Shown: positions 25,182-33,286 of the stretch, one piece after another
Layout: each line of letters starts with the position of its first letter
Position numbering within the stretch: the stretch's first letter is position 1
Source: a bacterium
GTDB taxonomy: Bacteria > Pseudomonadota > Alphaproteobacteria > Rickettsiales > RI-342
Length of the DNA: 64,000 nucleotides
NCBI GenBank assembly: GCA_016124905.1
Contig: WGMV01000011.1
Location: 18,673-82,672, forward strand
Direction: 5' to 3'
Notes under the pieces: generated by a model
The model's input: the letters and a program-made list of their open reading frames with translations, nothing else
Database searches by the model: none
What the model was told of the DNA's origin: nothing
Program-made: the position numbers and the translations under genes

Positions 25182-26186
25182 GTGAACTGGTTCAGAAAAA
25201 AAACCGCCGAATCATCTGCCGACCCTGCCATTCCCGCCGACACCTTGCTCCAGCTCTGCCAGCAGATGGGCGGTATATGCGTGCCATTACACAACCCGGC
25301 TTCTCCGCAGCGCATGCAGTATAACGGCCCGCATGGGTTGGATGTCGCCAGCGTGGAAAACTGGCTTTCCAGGCGCCTGGAAAGCCACGGAAATCCCGAG
25401 CATTACCTCACATATCCTCAGCTTCTGCACGGCAATAACGGCCTCTATCACACGTCCTTGCTGCACATGCAGGACGGATGGAAAATGCTTTGCTTCCCCA
25501 CCGCCCGCACTGGCACGGAAAAATCACTGGTTGCACGCCTGCGCCAAGGCGCCTGGGGGCAGCTGCATCACGACATGCTGGATTCCCTCAACGCCATTTC
25601 CCTCTGCGCGGAATGGGTCGCCAGCGGCAAATGGGTTTACAATACCGGCGAGGCCATCGCCAGCATCCGCCGCGCCGCGCGGCAGATGGAACACCACCTG
25701 AGGCAAATGGCAGATTTGCCGTTTTCCACCGCCGAATCGCCCGAAGCCAACGAGCCCTTTCTGCTGGAAGCGGGGCTGAACCAGCTGGGTGCCGAGGCGC
25801 GTCACGGCCTTGCCGCTTTACCCGAAAGCCTGTGGCTTTTCCTGCCCGCCTCTCCGTTTCAAAAGCTGCTGGAAATGCTGCTGCACCATTCCGGCGCGCA
25901 ATCGGTGGACTGGCAATGGCAGCTGGAAAACGGCCTGACCGCAACATTTTCTGCCGCCGATACGGCCTGGCTGCACGACATGGCCTCCCTGCTCGACCAT
26001 GGCCGCCTGAATGCACGCCGCAGTGACAATGACCACACCGAGCTGCTTAACACGCTCTGCCCACTGGCTGAATACGGCGTACGCCTAGCCATGGTGGATG
26101 CAGGCTGCAGCCTCACCATTCCGAGCCGCTACGTCATGGCCGTGCCGCACATCGCCGCCCAGCCGGAAGCCGCCTTGGCCGGTTAG
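25182..26186 (+). CDS. Histidine-kinase-like / phosphotransferase-like orphan protein
   Basis: I recognise no named family. Around residues 129-142, HHDMLDSLNAISLC looks like a dimerisation-phosphotransfer H-box (His130-Asp131, then LNAI at the usual spacing). It is followed by helical REAARQMEHHLRQM-type sequence. The next 140 residues have a degenerate kinase-like layout (FQKLLEMLLHHSG, SVDWQWQLENG), but I see no N, G1 or G2 ATP-binding boxes. The N-terminal 120 residues may be a sensory domain. Start GTG 25182 is weakly supported by an upstream AAGG. It may act as a ChpT-like phosphotransferase or a pseudokinase. Confidence 0.6.
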   Translation: MNWFRKKTAESSADPAIPADTLLQLCQQMGGICVPLHNPASPQRMQYNGPHGLDVASVENWLSRRLESHGNPEHYLTYPQLLHGNNGLYHTSLLHMQDGWKMLCFPTARTGTEKSLVARLRQGAWGQLHHDMLDSLNAISLCAEWVASGKWVYNTGEAIASIRRAARQMEHHLRQMADLPFSTAESPEANEPFLLEAGLNQLGAEARHGLAALPESLWLFLPASPFQKLLEMLLHHSGAQSVDWQWQLENGLTATFSAADTAWLHDMASLLDHGRLNARRSDNDHTELLNTLCPLAEYGVRLAMVDAGCSLTIPSRYVMAVPHIAAQPEAALAG

Positions 26187-26282
26187 CGCCGAATCTCAGA
26201 AACTTATCAACAACACTTGCGTATCCCCGCGCAACAGGGCAGACTACCACTCCCCAACGATGGCCCTATAGAGGAGATACAC

Positions 26283-26564
26283 ATGACATTTCACGGTGGC
26301 GTTCAGGCTGAACAGCTGAAGCAATTCATTGAGCGCATTGAGAAACTGGAAGAAGAAAAAGCCGCGCTCGGTGGCGATATCCGCGATGTTTATTCGGAAG
26401 CGAAAGCCAACGGCTACGATCCCAAGATCATGCGCCAGGTCGTCCGCATCCGCAAAATGGACAAGAACGAGCGCGACGAGCAGGAACATCTGCTGGATAC
26501 CTATAAGGCCGCCCTTGGCCTGGTTCCGGCATTTGAACGCGAAAGCGAGCTGGAAGCCGCTTAG
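26283..26564 (+). CDS. gapR: GapR-family nucleoid-associated DNA-binding protein (DUF2312)
   Basis: The 93-residue product contains LKQFIERIEKLEEEKAALGG and RQVVRIRKMDKNERDE, the alphaproteobacterial GapR coiled-coil. GapR encircles overtwisted, AT-rich DNA ahead of polymerases and supports replication and the cell cycle. The frame is open upstream to 26217, but ATG 26283 has GAGGAG nine bases upstream and gives the normal GapR length. It is monocistronic and followed by a strong terminator. Confidence 0.95.
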   Translation: MTFHGGVQAEQLKQFIERIEKLEEEKAALGGDIRDVYSEAKANGYDPKIMRQVVRIRKMDKNERDEQEHLLDTYKAALGLVPAFERESELEAA

Positions 26565-26572
26565 TAAAAGCT

Positions 26573-26599
26573 GGGCCGGTTCATTCCGGCCCGTTTTTT
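26573..26599 (+). terminator. Intrinsic terminator of gapR
   Basis: The stem GGGCCGG / CCGGCCC with loop TTCATT is followed by GTTTTTT, nine bases after the gapR stop. Confidence 0.9.
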
Positions 26600-26605
26600 G
26601 CCAAT

Positions 26606-26645
26606 AAAAAACGGCCCGTTCAAACATGACGGGCCGTCTTTTTAT
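26606..26645. terminator. Bidirectional terminator between gapR and the YdcH-like gene
   Basis: The stem ACGGCCCGT / ACGGGCCGT with a nine-base loop has an A-run before it and a T-run after it. It can stop transcription from both convergent genes; on the minus strand it follows the 63-residue gene by 17 bases. Confidence 0.85.
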
Positions 26646-26661
26646 TTCTGGGTTGGTTAGG

Positions 26662-26853
26662 CTAGGCGCAATCCAGTTCCACCGGTTTCTGCGTCACGAG
26701 GGAATAGATCTTTTCCTTGGTACGCAGCTTTTTCTTCTTCAAATCCTGAATCAGCATGAGGTTTGGCAGCGGTCGGGTAGCTTCTTCCTGAATCTGGCGC
26801 TCCAGTTCGACTTTACGCTGTTCCAGTGTCTTGATATGAGCAGTCAGCGTCAT
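26662..26853 (-). CDS. YdcH family protein (DUF465)
   Basis: A 63-residue coiled-coil protein: MTLTAHIKTLEQRKVELERQ, PLPNLMLIQDLKKKKLRTKEKI. The DUF465 pattern of a short helix, a Pro/Asn turn and KKxKLRxKEKI is clear. The family is widespread in Proteobacteria with unknown function. There is a ribosome site (AGGAGGAAT) just before the ATG. It is convergent with gapR and separated from it by two terminators. Confidence 0.9.
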   Translation of the reverse strand: MTLTAHIKTLEQRKVELERQIQEEATRPLPNLMLIQDLKKKKLRTKEKIYSLVTQKPVELDCA

Positions 26854-27030
26854 GCCATTCCTCCTGTATGTTGCAGTGCAGTGTTAGGTTTTTGAACATA
26901 GCGCAAAAGGGCCTTCCCTTCAACCAAAATATGTGGACAATTTTAGATAATTTGTTGGCAATAAAGCATTTTTTACGCAATCCTTACACGCCTTGGCATG
27001 CTTCTTGCCGCATAATATGGAATGAGAATA

Positions 27031-27597
27031 ATGACAGCTAAACGCATCATTCTGGGCATCAGCGGCGCATCGGGCGCTACCTATGGCACCAAAGCGCTGG
27101 AACTGTTGCGCCAATCAAAGGTCGAAACGCATCTGGTTGTCAGCAAATCGGGTTATATCACCCTTCAGCAGGAACTCGGCATGACCGCTGAAGATGTAAA
27201 AAAACTGGCGGACCATCATTACGCCCCCGGTGACATCGCCGCAAAAATTTCCAGCGGCTCCTTCCATACGGATGGCATGCTGGTCGCCCCGTGCTCCATG
27301 AAAGCCCTGGCGGAAATCGCCACCGGCCTCACCGCAGGGCTCCTGCCCCGCGCCGCCGACGTCATTCTTAAAGAACGCCGCAAGCTGGTGCTGATGGTGC
27401 GCGAAACCCCACTGACGCAGGTGCATATCCAGAACATGCTCACCGTCACCCAGATGGGCGGCATCATCGCCCCCCCCGTCCCGGCCTTCTACAACAACCC
27501 GCAATCGCTGGACGACATCGTCACCCACAGCGTAGGCCGCGCGCTGGAACTCTTTGGGCTGGAGGTAAAGGGCATCAAACGCTGGCAGGGGCTTTAA
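27031..27597 (+). CDS. ubiX: Flavin prenyltransferase UbiX
   Basis: It prenylates FMN to give the cofactor of the decarboxylase UbiD in ubiquinone synthesis. It starts MTAKRIILGISGASGATYG, with the FMN-binding ISGASGA loop. It continues with HTDGMLVAPCSMKALAEIATG and KLVLMVRETPLTQVH, all family hallmarks. The product is 188 residues from ATG 27031; ATG 27022 adds three residues and is also possible. Its stop overlaps the convergent ccmC by four bases. ubiD is not in the window. Confidence 0.95.
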   Translation: MTAKRIILGISGASGATYGTKALELLRQSKVETHLVVSKSGYITLQQELGMTAEDVKKLADHHYAPGDIAAKISSGSFHTDGMLVAPCSMKALAEIATGLTAGLLPRAADVILKERRKLVLMVRETPLTQVHIQNMLTVTQMGGIIAPPVPAFYNNPQSLDDIVTHSVGRALELFGLEVKGIKRWQGL

Positions 27598-28319
27598 ACG
27601 CTGCGCTGGAGCTTGCGCATCGCCCGTTTGTATTTTCTCTCCCACAGCTCCGTCTGCACCGCCGCCAGCAGCAGCGCGATATAGATGAGCAGGAATGCCA
27701 GCCCCATTACCATCAGCGGCGCCAGCATATCAGGATGGAGTGAACTCCCCCCGCTGCGAAACACACTCGCAGGCTGGTGCAAACTATTCCACCACTCTAC
27801 GGAAAATTTGATAATGGGCAGGTTCACGCCCCCCACCAGCGCCAAGCATGCCAGCGGCATGGCGGATTTTTCCGCATCGTCCGCCGCCTTGGCCAGCAGC
27901 AGATAGCCCACATATATAAAGAACAGCACCAGCATGGAGGTCAGCCGCGCATCCCACACCCACCAGGCGCCCCACATGGGCCGCGCCCAGATCATGCCTG
28001 TCAACAGGCAGATGCCGCAAAACACGGTGCCGATGGGCGCGCTGTTGCGCGCAATCATATCCGCAATCGGGTGCCGCCAGATGAGCCAGGCGATGCTGGA
28101 AGCCACCATGGCGGAATAAATCCCCATCGCCAGCCAGGCAGCTGGCACATGCACATACATGATGCGCACAAAATCCCCCTGCTGATAATCTGCTGGCGAA
28201 TGCCCAAGCGCCAGCCACAACCCAAGCCCCAGCAGCAGCGCCGCGGCGATAGCCGCCACCGGCAATGCCGCACGGGCAATGGCGGCGAAACGGTGCGGGC
28301 TGGCGAATTCATGGGTCAC
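27594..28319 (-). CDS. ccmC: Haem exporter permease CcmC
   Basis: A cytochrome c maturation membrane protein that handles haem with CcmE at the periplasmic face. Six membrane helices are visible. The tryptophan-rich motif WGAWWVWDARLTSMLVLFF is present, with conserved His in YVHVPAAWLAMGI and SLHQPASVF. The length of 241 fits CcmC rather than the much longer CcmF. No ccmA, ccmB, ccmD or ccmE is adjacent. It is divergent from mazG and convergent with ubiX, so it stands alone. Confidence 0.95.
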   Translation of the reverse strand: MTHEFASPHRFAAIARAALPVAAIAAALLLGLGLWLALGHSPADYQQGDFVRIMYVHVPAAWLAMGIYSAMVASSIAWLIWRHPIADMIARNSAPIGTVFCGICLLTGMIWARPMWGAWWVWDARLTSMLVLFFIYVGYLLLAKAADDAEKSAMPLACLALVGGVNLPIIKFSVEWWNSLHQPASVFRSGGSSLHPDMLAPLMVMGLAFLLIYIALLLAAVQTELWERKYKRAMRKLQRSV

Positions 28320-28386
28320 GGCATTGGCCTTTATGGATGAATCAATTATACCTGCTTACCGCAGCATATTACGGGATACAAGCCAC

Positions 28387-29235
28387 ATGACCAAACCTGC
28401 CGCCGCCCCCCTGCCCGCCAGTCCCGCTATCGACAGATTGCTGGAAATCATGGTCCGCCTGCGCACGCCCGTCACCGGCTGCCCGTGGGACCTGGAACAG
28501 GATTTCGCCTCCATCGCCCCTTACACCATCGAGGAAGCCTACGAAGTGGCCGACGCCATTGAGCGGGGCGATATGGAGCACCTGAAGGAAGAACTCGGCG
28601 ACCTGCTGTTGCAGGTGGTCTTCCACGCGCAAATGGCGAAAGAAGAAAAACTGTTTGATTTTGACGATGTCGCGGGCAGCATCAGCGACAAGATGGTGGA
28701 ACGCCACCCCCATGTCTTCGGCGGAGCCGAAATGAACCAAAAGCTCGGAGAGGCCGACATCAAAACCGCCGATGCCCAGCTCACCGCCTGGGAGGACATG
28801 AAAAAAGCCAAACGCGAACAACAAAACCCCGATGCCAGTGCGCTGGACGGTGTCACCCTCGGCCTGCCCGCCCTCATGCGTGCAGAAAAACTGCAAAAAC
28901 GCGCCGCCAAAACCGGCTTCGACTGGCCGAGCATCGCCCCTGTCTGGGACAAGCTCCACGAAGAGCTAGACGAACTGAAAGAAGCCGCCTCACGCCCCAA
29001 TAACCAGGCCCATATCGAGGAAGAATTCGGCGACCTGATGTTCGTCATGGCCAACCTCGCCCGCCACCTGAAACTGGACCCCGAAACCGCCCTGAAAAAC
29101 GCCAATTCCAAATTCGAGCGCCGCTTCCGCCAGATGGAACAATTCGCCAAAACAAACGGCAAAACCTTCAGCAAGCTCTCGCTTGTTGAGCAGGAAGCAC
29201 TCTGGCAACAGGCAAAACAATTAGAGAAAAAGTAA
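28387..29235 (+). CDS. mazG: Nucleoside triphosphate pyrophosphohydrolase MazG
   Basis: It hydrolyses (d)NTPs to monophosphate and pyrophosphate, as house-cleaning. Two tandem MazG domains are visible. The first has CPWDLEQDFASIAPYTIEEA and EELGDLLLQVVFHAQMA; the second has KLHEELDELKEA and EEEFGDLMFVMANLARHL. Each has the EExxE..ExxD metal site. The frame is open from 28279 but ATG 28387 gives the normal N-terminus before SPAIDRLLEIMVRLR. The length is 282 residues. It faces away from ccmC, and inverted repeats follow its stop. Confidence 0.95.
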   Translation: MTKPAAAPLPASPAIDRLLEIMVRLRTPVTGCPWDLEQDFASIAPYTIEEAYEVADAIERGDMEHLKEELGDLLLQVVFHAQMAKEEKLFDFDDVAGSISDKMVERHPHVFGGAEMNQKLGEADIKTADAQLTAWEDMKKAKREQQNPDASALDGVTLGLPALMRAEKLQKRAAKTGFDWPSIAPVWDKLHEELDELKEAASRPNNQAHIEEEFGDLMFVMANLARHLKLDPETALKNANSKFERRFRQMEQFAKTNGKTFSKLSLVEQEALWQQAKQLEKK

Positions 29236-29274
29236 CCTGGAGCACAGCGACTGGGCCCGACCGCGGCCCGCGCC

Positions 29275-29312
29275 TTATTGGCGCGCAATTAGCGAGCGGA
29301 GCGAGCCAATAA
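29275..29312. repeat. Imperfect palindromic repeat after mazG
   Basis: TTATTGGC (29275-29282) pairs with GCCAATAA (29305-29312) across a GCGAGCGGAGCGAG-containing centre. It is a short intergenic palindrome of the kind scattered in this genome; no coding content is seen in 29236-29339. Confidence 0.5.
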
Positions 29313-29319
29313 AAGCCAG

Positions 29320-29348
29320 AAGAAGTAACGCTGTAAGCGTTACTTCTT
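29320..29348. repeat. Perfect 13-bp hairpin over the end of the TPR lipoprotein gene
   Basis: AAGAAGTAACGCT (29320-29332) and AGCGTTACTTCTT (29336-29348) are exact complements with a GTA loop. The right arm contains the last two codons and stop of the minus-strand gene. A T-rich stretch follows on the minus strand only after several bases, so terminator function is possible but weak. Confidence 0.6.
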
Positions 29349-30260
29349 CATCACCTGCTGCAGATTATCCCACGCCTTTTTATAATATTCCGGGCTCTGG
29401 GTCAGCGCCATGTTCAGGTAGGTCTTGGCCAGCTCCCGGTCATTGGCAAGATAGGCGTAATAACCGAGGTTGTTGTAAAGCTCGGGTTTCTTCAGATACT
29501 GTCCGGCCACCTTCTCCGCCCCGTCCAGATCGCCGGAAATCCCCATCACCATCGCCCGGTTCAGGTCGATGCGCTCCAGGTCCTTCGTCGGGCCTTTGTG
29601 CATGCGCACGGCAAGGTCCAGCGCCTTCAGGGCACGTGGGTAATCATCCATGATGGCCAGCGTCAGGCCGATATTGTTCAGCACGGATGAATTATTCTCG
29701 TTATATTTCAGGGCTTCGCGGAAATATTGCAGCGCGTCTTCATTCTTCTTCTGGATCGCCAGCCCCACGCCGATGCCGTTCAGCGTGCGCCAGCGGGTGC
29801 CGTCGCGCTGGCGCACCGTGTCCAGCACCTCCAGCGCGCGCGTCACGTCATCCTGCGCCAGCAAGGTCAACCCCCGCCCTTCATGCGCCACCAGGCTGTC
29901 AGGATGTTTGCGGATGAAAGCCTCATAGGTGTTCAGCGCCATGCCGTAATCCCCGCTGCGGCGAAGCGCCTCGGCATAGGCCAGCTGGTAGAGGTCGCCC
30001 TTGGGGTCCTCGTTCATCAATTGCTTGTAGAATTGCGCCGCCTTGGCGTAATTGCCGTCTTCCATCGCCTTTTGCGCGGTCTTGAGCAGGGACGCGTTCA
30101 CGCCCTCGAACTTCACATCCTTGCCGCTTTTCTCGACCAGCACCTCGGGCGTCACATCATTGTCGAGCGAGGGAAAGGTCTGCGTCATCTGCTGGCAGGA
30201 TGACAAAAACGTCACACCTGCGATAGCAATCGCAGGAAGGATAAGGGATTTTCGCATCAT
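29340..30260 (-). CDS. TPR-repeat outer-membrane lipoprotein (TadD-like)
   Basis: The lipoprotein signal MMRKSLILPAIAIAGVTFLSSC has a lipobox ending LSSC, so Cys at about 22 would be lipidated. Several tetratricopeptide repeats follow: AAQFYKQLMNEDPKGDLYQLAYAE, ALNTYEAFIRKHPDS, ALQYFREALKYNENN, ALKALDLAVR and AKTYLNMALTQSPEY. This resembles TadD, the lipoprotein of Tad pilus systems, but no tad genes are near, so only a scaffold role is safe. The frame is open to 30395, overlapping pyrB; the double ATG at 30260/30257 fits the signal peptide. It is divergent from pyrB, 48 bases away. Confidence 0.88.
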   Translation of the reverse strand: MMRKSLILPAIAIAGVTFLSSCQQMTQTFPSLDNDVTPEVLVEKSGKDVKFEGVNASLLKTAQKAMEDGNYAKAAQFYKQLMNEDPKGDLYQLAYAEALRRSGDYGMALNTYEAFIRKHPDSLVAHEGRGLTLLAQDDVTRALEVLDTVRQRDGTRWRTLNGIGVGLAIQKKNEDALQYFREALKYNENNSSVLNNIGLTLAIMDDYPRALKALDLAVRMHKGPTKDLERIDLNRAMVMGISGDLDGAEKVAGQYLKKPELYNNLGYYAYLANDRELAKTYLNMALTQSPEYYKKAWDNLQQVMKK

Positions 30261-30308
30261 TGGGTTGCATTCCCCTTCAAAAGCTCTACACACCTGCACA
30301 TCCTTATC

Positions 30309-31280
30309 ATGAATGCGAAGCAGCTGGCAATGCAACAACCACAAGCGATCCCCCATCTGTTGGGGATACAGGGCTTGAAAATCGCGGATACCCACAAACT
30401 GTTGGAATCCGCCGCATCGCTTATTTCCTTCAACCGCCAGCCCCGCGCCCGCCGTGACGACTTGAAGGGCATCACGCTGCTGAACGTCTTTTTCGAAAAC
30501 TCCACCCGCACGCGCACCTCATTTGAGCTGGCGGGCAAACGCCTCGGGGCGGATGTGGTCAACATCGCCATTGCCCAATCCTCTGTCGCCAAGGGCGAAA
30601 CCATCATCGATACCGCCCGCACGCTGATGGCCATGAACCCCGGCTTCATCGTGGTGCGCCATGGCGAATCCGGCGGGGTGAAGCTGGTGGCGGATAACGT
30701 GAAAGCCAGCGTCATCAACGCTGGCGACGGCTGCCACGAACACCCGACCCAGGCATTGCTCGATGCCCTCACCATCCAGCGGCATTTCGGTGAGTTCAAA
30801 GGCCTGAACATCGCCATCTGCGGCGACATCCTTCACAGCCGCGTGGCGCGCTCCAACCTGCTGCTGCTGAACCAGCTTGGCGCAAAGGTGCGCTTGGTCG
30901 GCCCAAGCAGCCTCATGCCCCGCGGCATCGAAACCCTTGCCCCCTGCACCATCCATACCGACATGGAAAGCGGCATCAAAGGTACCGACGCCATCATCAT
31001 GCTGCGCCTGCAGAAAGAGCGCATGCATGGCGGTTACGTCCCCTCCCTCACCAGCTATTTCGACCGTTTCGGCCTCACGCATGCGCGCATGAAGCTTGCC
31101 GGCAAAAAAGCCCGCGTGCTCCACCCCGGCCCGATGAACCGCGGCATCGAGATCACCAGCGAACTGGCCGACGACCTGGACCTCAGCCTCATTCTTGACC
31201 AGGTGGAACACGGCGTCGCCATGCGTCAGGCCATCCTGCTCTGGCTGGCGGAAGCACGGCAGAAAGCGGGGCTCCTATGA
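30309..31280 (+). CDS. pyrB: Aspartate carbamoyltransferase catalytic subunit
   Basis: It joins carbamoyl phosphate and aspartate to make carbamoyl aspartate. The carbamoyl-phosphate motif FFENSTRTRTSFELAGKRLG is at about 61-80, and HPTQALLDALTIQ and RLQKERM follow in order. The length of 323 is normal. No pyrI is present, as usual in this group. It heads an operon: the next gene begins ATGA over its stop, and pyrC follows in the same way. The first His of the pyrC product is changed, so a DHOase-ATCase partnership is worth considering. Confidence 0.97.
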   Translation: MNAKQLAMQQPQAIPHLLGIQGLKIADTHKLLESAASLISFNRQPRARRDDLKGITLLNVFFENSTRTRTSFELAGKRLGADVVNIAIAQSSVAKGETIIDTARTLMAMNPGFIVVRHGESGGVKLVADNVKASVINAGDGCHEHPTQALLDALTIQRHFGEFKGLNIAICGDILHSRVARSNLLLLNQLGAKVRLVGPSSLMPRGIETLAPCTIHTDMESGIKGTDAIIMLRLQKERMHGGYVPSLTSYFDRFGLTHARMKLAGKKARVLHPGPMNRGIEITSELADDLDLSLILDQVEHGVAMRQAILLWLAEARQKAGLL

Positions 31281-31768
31281 TCGCCGCCCCGCTGTATGAC
31301 ACCGAACCGGACGACGAACGCCTGCAAGGCTACGTCATCACCAACGAGAAGAAACTGCTCGATGTGGATTTCATCCATGGCTACCTGAGCAAGAATTCCA
31401 AATGGGCGCATGACATCCCGCGTGAGATCGTTGAACGCGCCATCGAAAACTCCCTTTGCTTCGGCGCATTCCAGACCAGCGGTGAAAAACTAAAGCAGGT
31501 CGGCTTCGCCCGCATCGTGACGGATTATTCCACCTTCGCCTATTGGTGCGATGTGTTTGTGATGGACGAGCATCGCGGCTTCGGCCTCGCCCGCTGGCTG
31601 ATGCGCGAGATGATCGAGCATCCGGCGCTTCAGGGGTTACGCAAGCTTGCGCTTTACACCTCCAAGGCGCATAATTTCTACCGCGAGCTGGGCTTCACCC
31701 CGCTGCAAAACCCCGAAAACTGGCTGGAGCTCCACCGGCCCGATATCTACTCGGAAAAAAAACAATGA
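31277..31768 (+). CDS. GNAT-family N-acetyltransferase between pyrB and pyrC
   Basis: A 163-residue acetyltransferase. DVFVMDEHRGFGLARWLMREMIEHP carries the acetyl-CoA loop (R/Q-x-x-G-x-G/A) and LALYTSKAHNFYRELGF the C-terminal beta-alpha of the GNAT fold. The substrate is unknown. Both ends overlap neighbours by four bases (ATGA), so it is translationally coupled to pyrimidine genes on each side. This strongly suggests coexpression; whether it acts on a pyrimidine enzyme or metabolite is speculative. Confidence 0.88.
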   Translation: MIAAPLYDTEPDDERLQGYVITNEKKLLDVDFIHGYLSKNSKWAHDIPREIVERAIENSLCFGAFQTSGEKLKQVGFARIVTDYSTFAYWCDVFVMDEHRGFGLARWLMREMIEHPALQGLRKLALYTSKAHNFYRELGFTPLQNPENWLELHRPDIYSEKKQ

Positions 31769-33090
31769 AACAGACCTTCACCAAGCCTACCGGCAAACAG
31801 GCCAAAACACTGGCCTTCATTAATGCCCGCCTTGTGGACCCCGAATCCGGCCGCGACGAAACCGGCGGCCTCATCGCGCAGGACGGCCTGATTACCGACC
31901 TCGGCCCACACATCAAAAAAGGCGCCACGCCCGAAGGTGCGGAAGTGATCGATTGCGGCGGTCACGTCCTCGCCCCCGGCCTGGTGGACATCCAGGTGCA
32001 TTTTCGCGAACCCGGCCAGGAGCACAAGGAAACCATCGAGAGCGGTAGCCGCTCGGCAGTGGCGGGCGGCATCACTATGGTCGTGTGCCAGCCCAACACA
32101 AAGCCGACCATCCAGGATGCCACGGTGGTGGAATTCATCAAAAGCCGCGCGCGTGAAACCAGCTACAACCACATCCGCATGTACGGCTCCATGACCGAAG
32201 GCCTCAAGGGCGAACAGCTGGCCGATCTTTCCGGCATGGCCAAGGCGGGCGTGGTGGGCTTCACCGACGACGGCCTGCCGCTCGGCAACAGCCTGCTGAT
32301 GCGCCGCGTGATGGAATATGCCAAGGACCTTGGCCTCGTCGTCGCCCAGCATGCCGAGGATCTCTCCCTCACCAACAAAGGCTGCATCAACGAAGGGTAT
32401 GTCTCCGCCCAGCTTGGCGTCGGCGGCATCCCCAATGCGTCCGAAGCCGTGTGCGTGGAGCGCGACATTCTGCTCAACGCCCTCGTCGGCGGCCATTACC
32501 ACGTGCTGCACGTCTCCACGCGTGAGGCGCTGGACGCGGTGCGCCGCGCCAAGGCCAAGGGCCAGCACGTCACCTGCGAGGTCTCCCCCCACCATTTCAC
32601 GCTGGATGAATCCGCCGTGCTGGAACATGGCACACTCGCCAAAATGAACCCGCCGCTCCGCAGCAAGGAAGACGTCGCCGCCCTGCTGGAAGGCCTGAAG
32701 GACGGCACGGTGGACGCCATCGCCACCGACCATGCCCCGCACGACCCCGACAGCAAGGCCCTGCCCCTTCCCTCCGCCACCTTCGGCATCGTGGGTGTGG
32801 AAACCATGCTGCCCATCTCGCTCGAGCTTTACCACAATAAGCTCCTCAGCCTGCGCGACCTGCTCGCCAAAATGACCAACCAGGCCGCCGACATCATTAA
32901 ACAGAAGACCGGCCGCCTCGCCAAAGGTTACCCTGCGGACCTCGTCGTGATCGACCTCGACACGCCCTGGACCATCGACCACACGAAATTCAGCAGCACC
33001 TCCACCAACACCCCTTTCCATGGCCGCAAGGTCAAAGGGCGCGCCATTCATACCGTGGTGGCGGGGGAAGTGGTGTACAGCCTCTCATAA
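31765..33090 (+). CDS. pyrC: Dihydroorotase (class I type)
   Basis: It cyclises carbamoyl aspartate to dihydroorotate. Family segments VLAPGLVDIQVHFREPGQEH, CQPNTKPTI, CEVSPHHFTLDE, and the catalytic Asp in IATDHAPHD are present, and the length of 441 is normal. The first metal-binding HxH reads QVH here (Gln at the first position), a variant also seen in some dihydroorotases. The other metal ligands (HHF, DHAPHD) are intact, so I expect activity, though this one change could matter. Its start overlaps the GNAT gene by four bases. Confidence 0.95.
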   Translation: MKQTFTKPTGKQAKTLAFINARLVDPESGRDETGGLIAQDGLITDLGPHIKKGATPEGAEVIDCGGHVLAPGLVDIQVHFREPGQEHKETIESGSRSAVAGGITMVVCQPNTKPTIQDATVVEFIKSRARETSYNHIRMYGSMTEGLKGEQLADLSGMAKAGVVGFTDDGLPLGNSLLMRRVMEYAKDLGLVVAQHAEDLSLTNKGCINEGYVSAQLGVGGIPNASEAVCVERDILLNALVGGHYHVLHVSTREALDAVRRAKAKGQHVTCEVSPHHFTLDESAVLEHGTLAKMNPPLRSKEDVAALLEGLKDGTVDAIATDHAPHDPDSKALPLPSATFGIVGVETMLPISLELYHNKLLSLRDLLAKMTNQAADIIKQKTGRLAKGYPADLVVIDLDTPWTIDHTKFSSTSTNTPFHGRKVKGRAIHTVVAGEVVYSLS

Positions 33091-33110
33091 AACCTCTCAC
33101 CTCAACTTTT

Positions 33111-33274
33111 AAGATACCCCCTCACCCCAACCCTCTCCCTCAAGGGGAGAGGGGGTAACCCCTCACACAAAAAACTCCACCAGCCTACAAAAACAAGCTA
33201 TAGGGCTTTAGTCTCAATCACTCTCTTATCCCCCTCTCCCCTTGAGGGAGAGGGTTGGGGTGAGGGAGTATCTT
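33111..33274. repeat. Long inverted repeat between pyrC and pyrF
   Basis: A 49-base left arm (33111-33159, AAGATACCCCCTCACCCC...) pairs almost perfectly with the right arm (33226-33274, ...GGGGTGAGGGAGTATCTT), with a 66-base centre. The core CCCTCACCCCAACCCTCTCCC is a very common dispersed bacterial intergenic repeat. It ends 12 bases before the pyrF start and may place the pyrF ribosome site inside a strong hairpin. No coding content is seen. Confidence 0.85.
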
Positions 33275-33286
33275 CACACAATACCC

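Noticed and set aside
31747..33051. 434-codon minus-strand frame opposite pyrC
   Set aside because: Antisense to dihydroorotase; composition is that of a reverse-frame shadow with many His/Gly/Asp.
33242..33286. Upstream extension of pyrF into the inverted repeat
   Set aside because: The added residues come from the repeat and are not part of the family; ATG 33287 gives the normal N-terminus.
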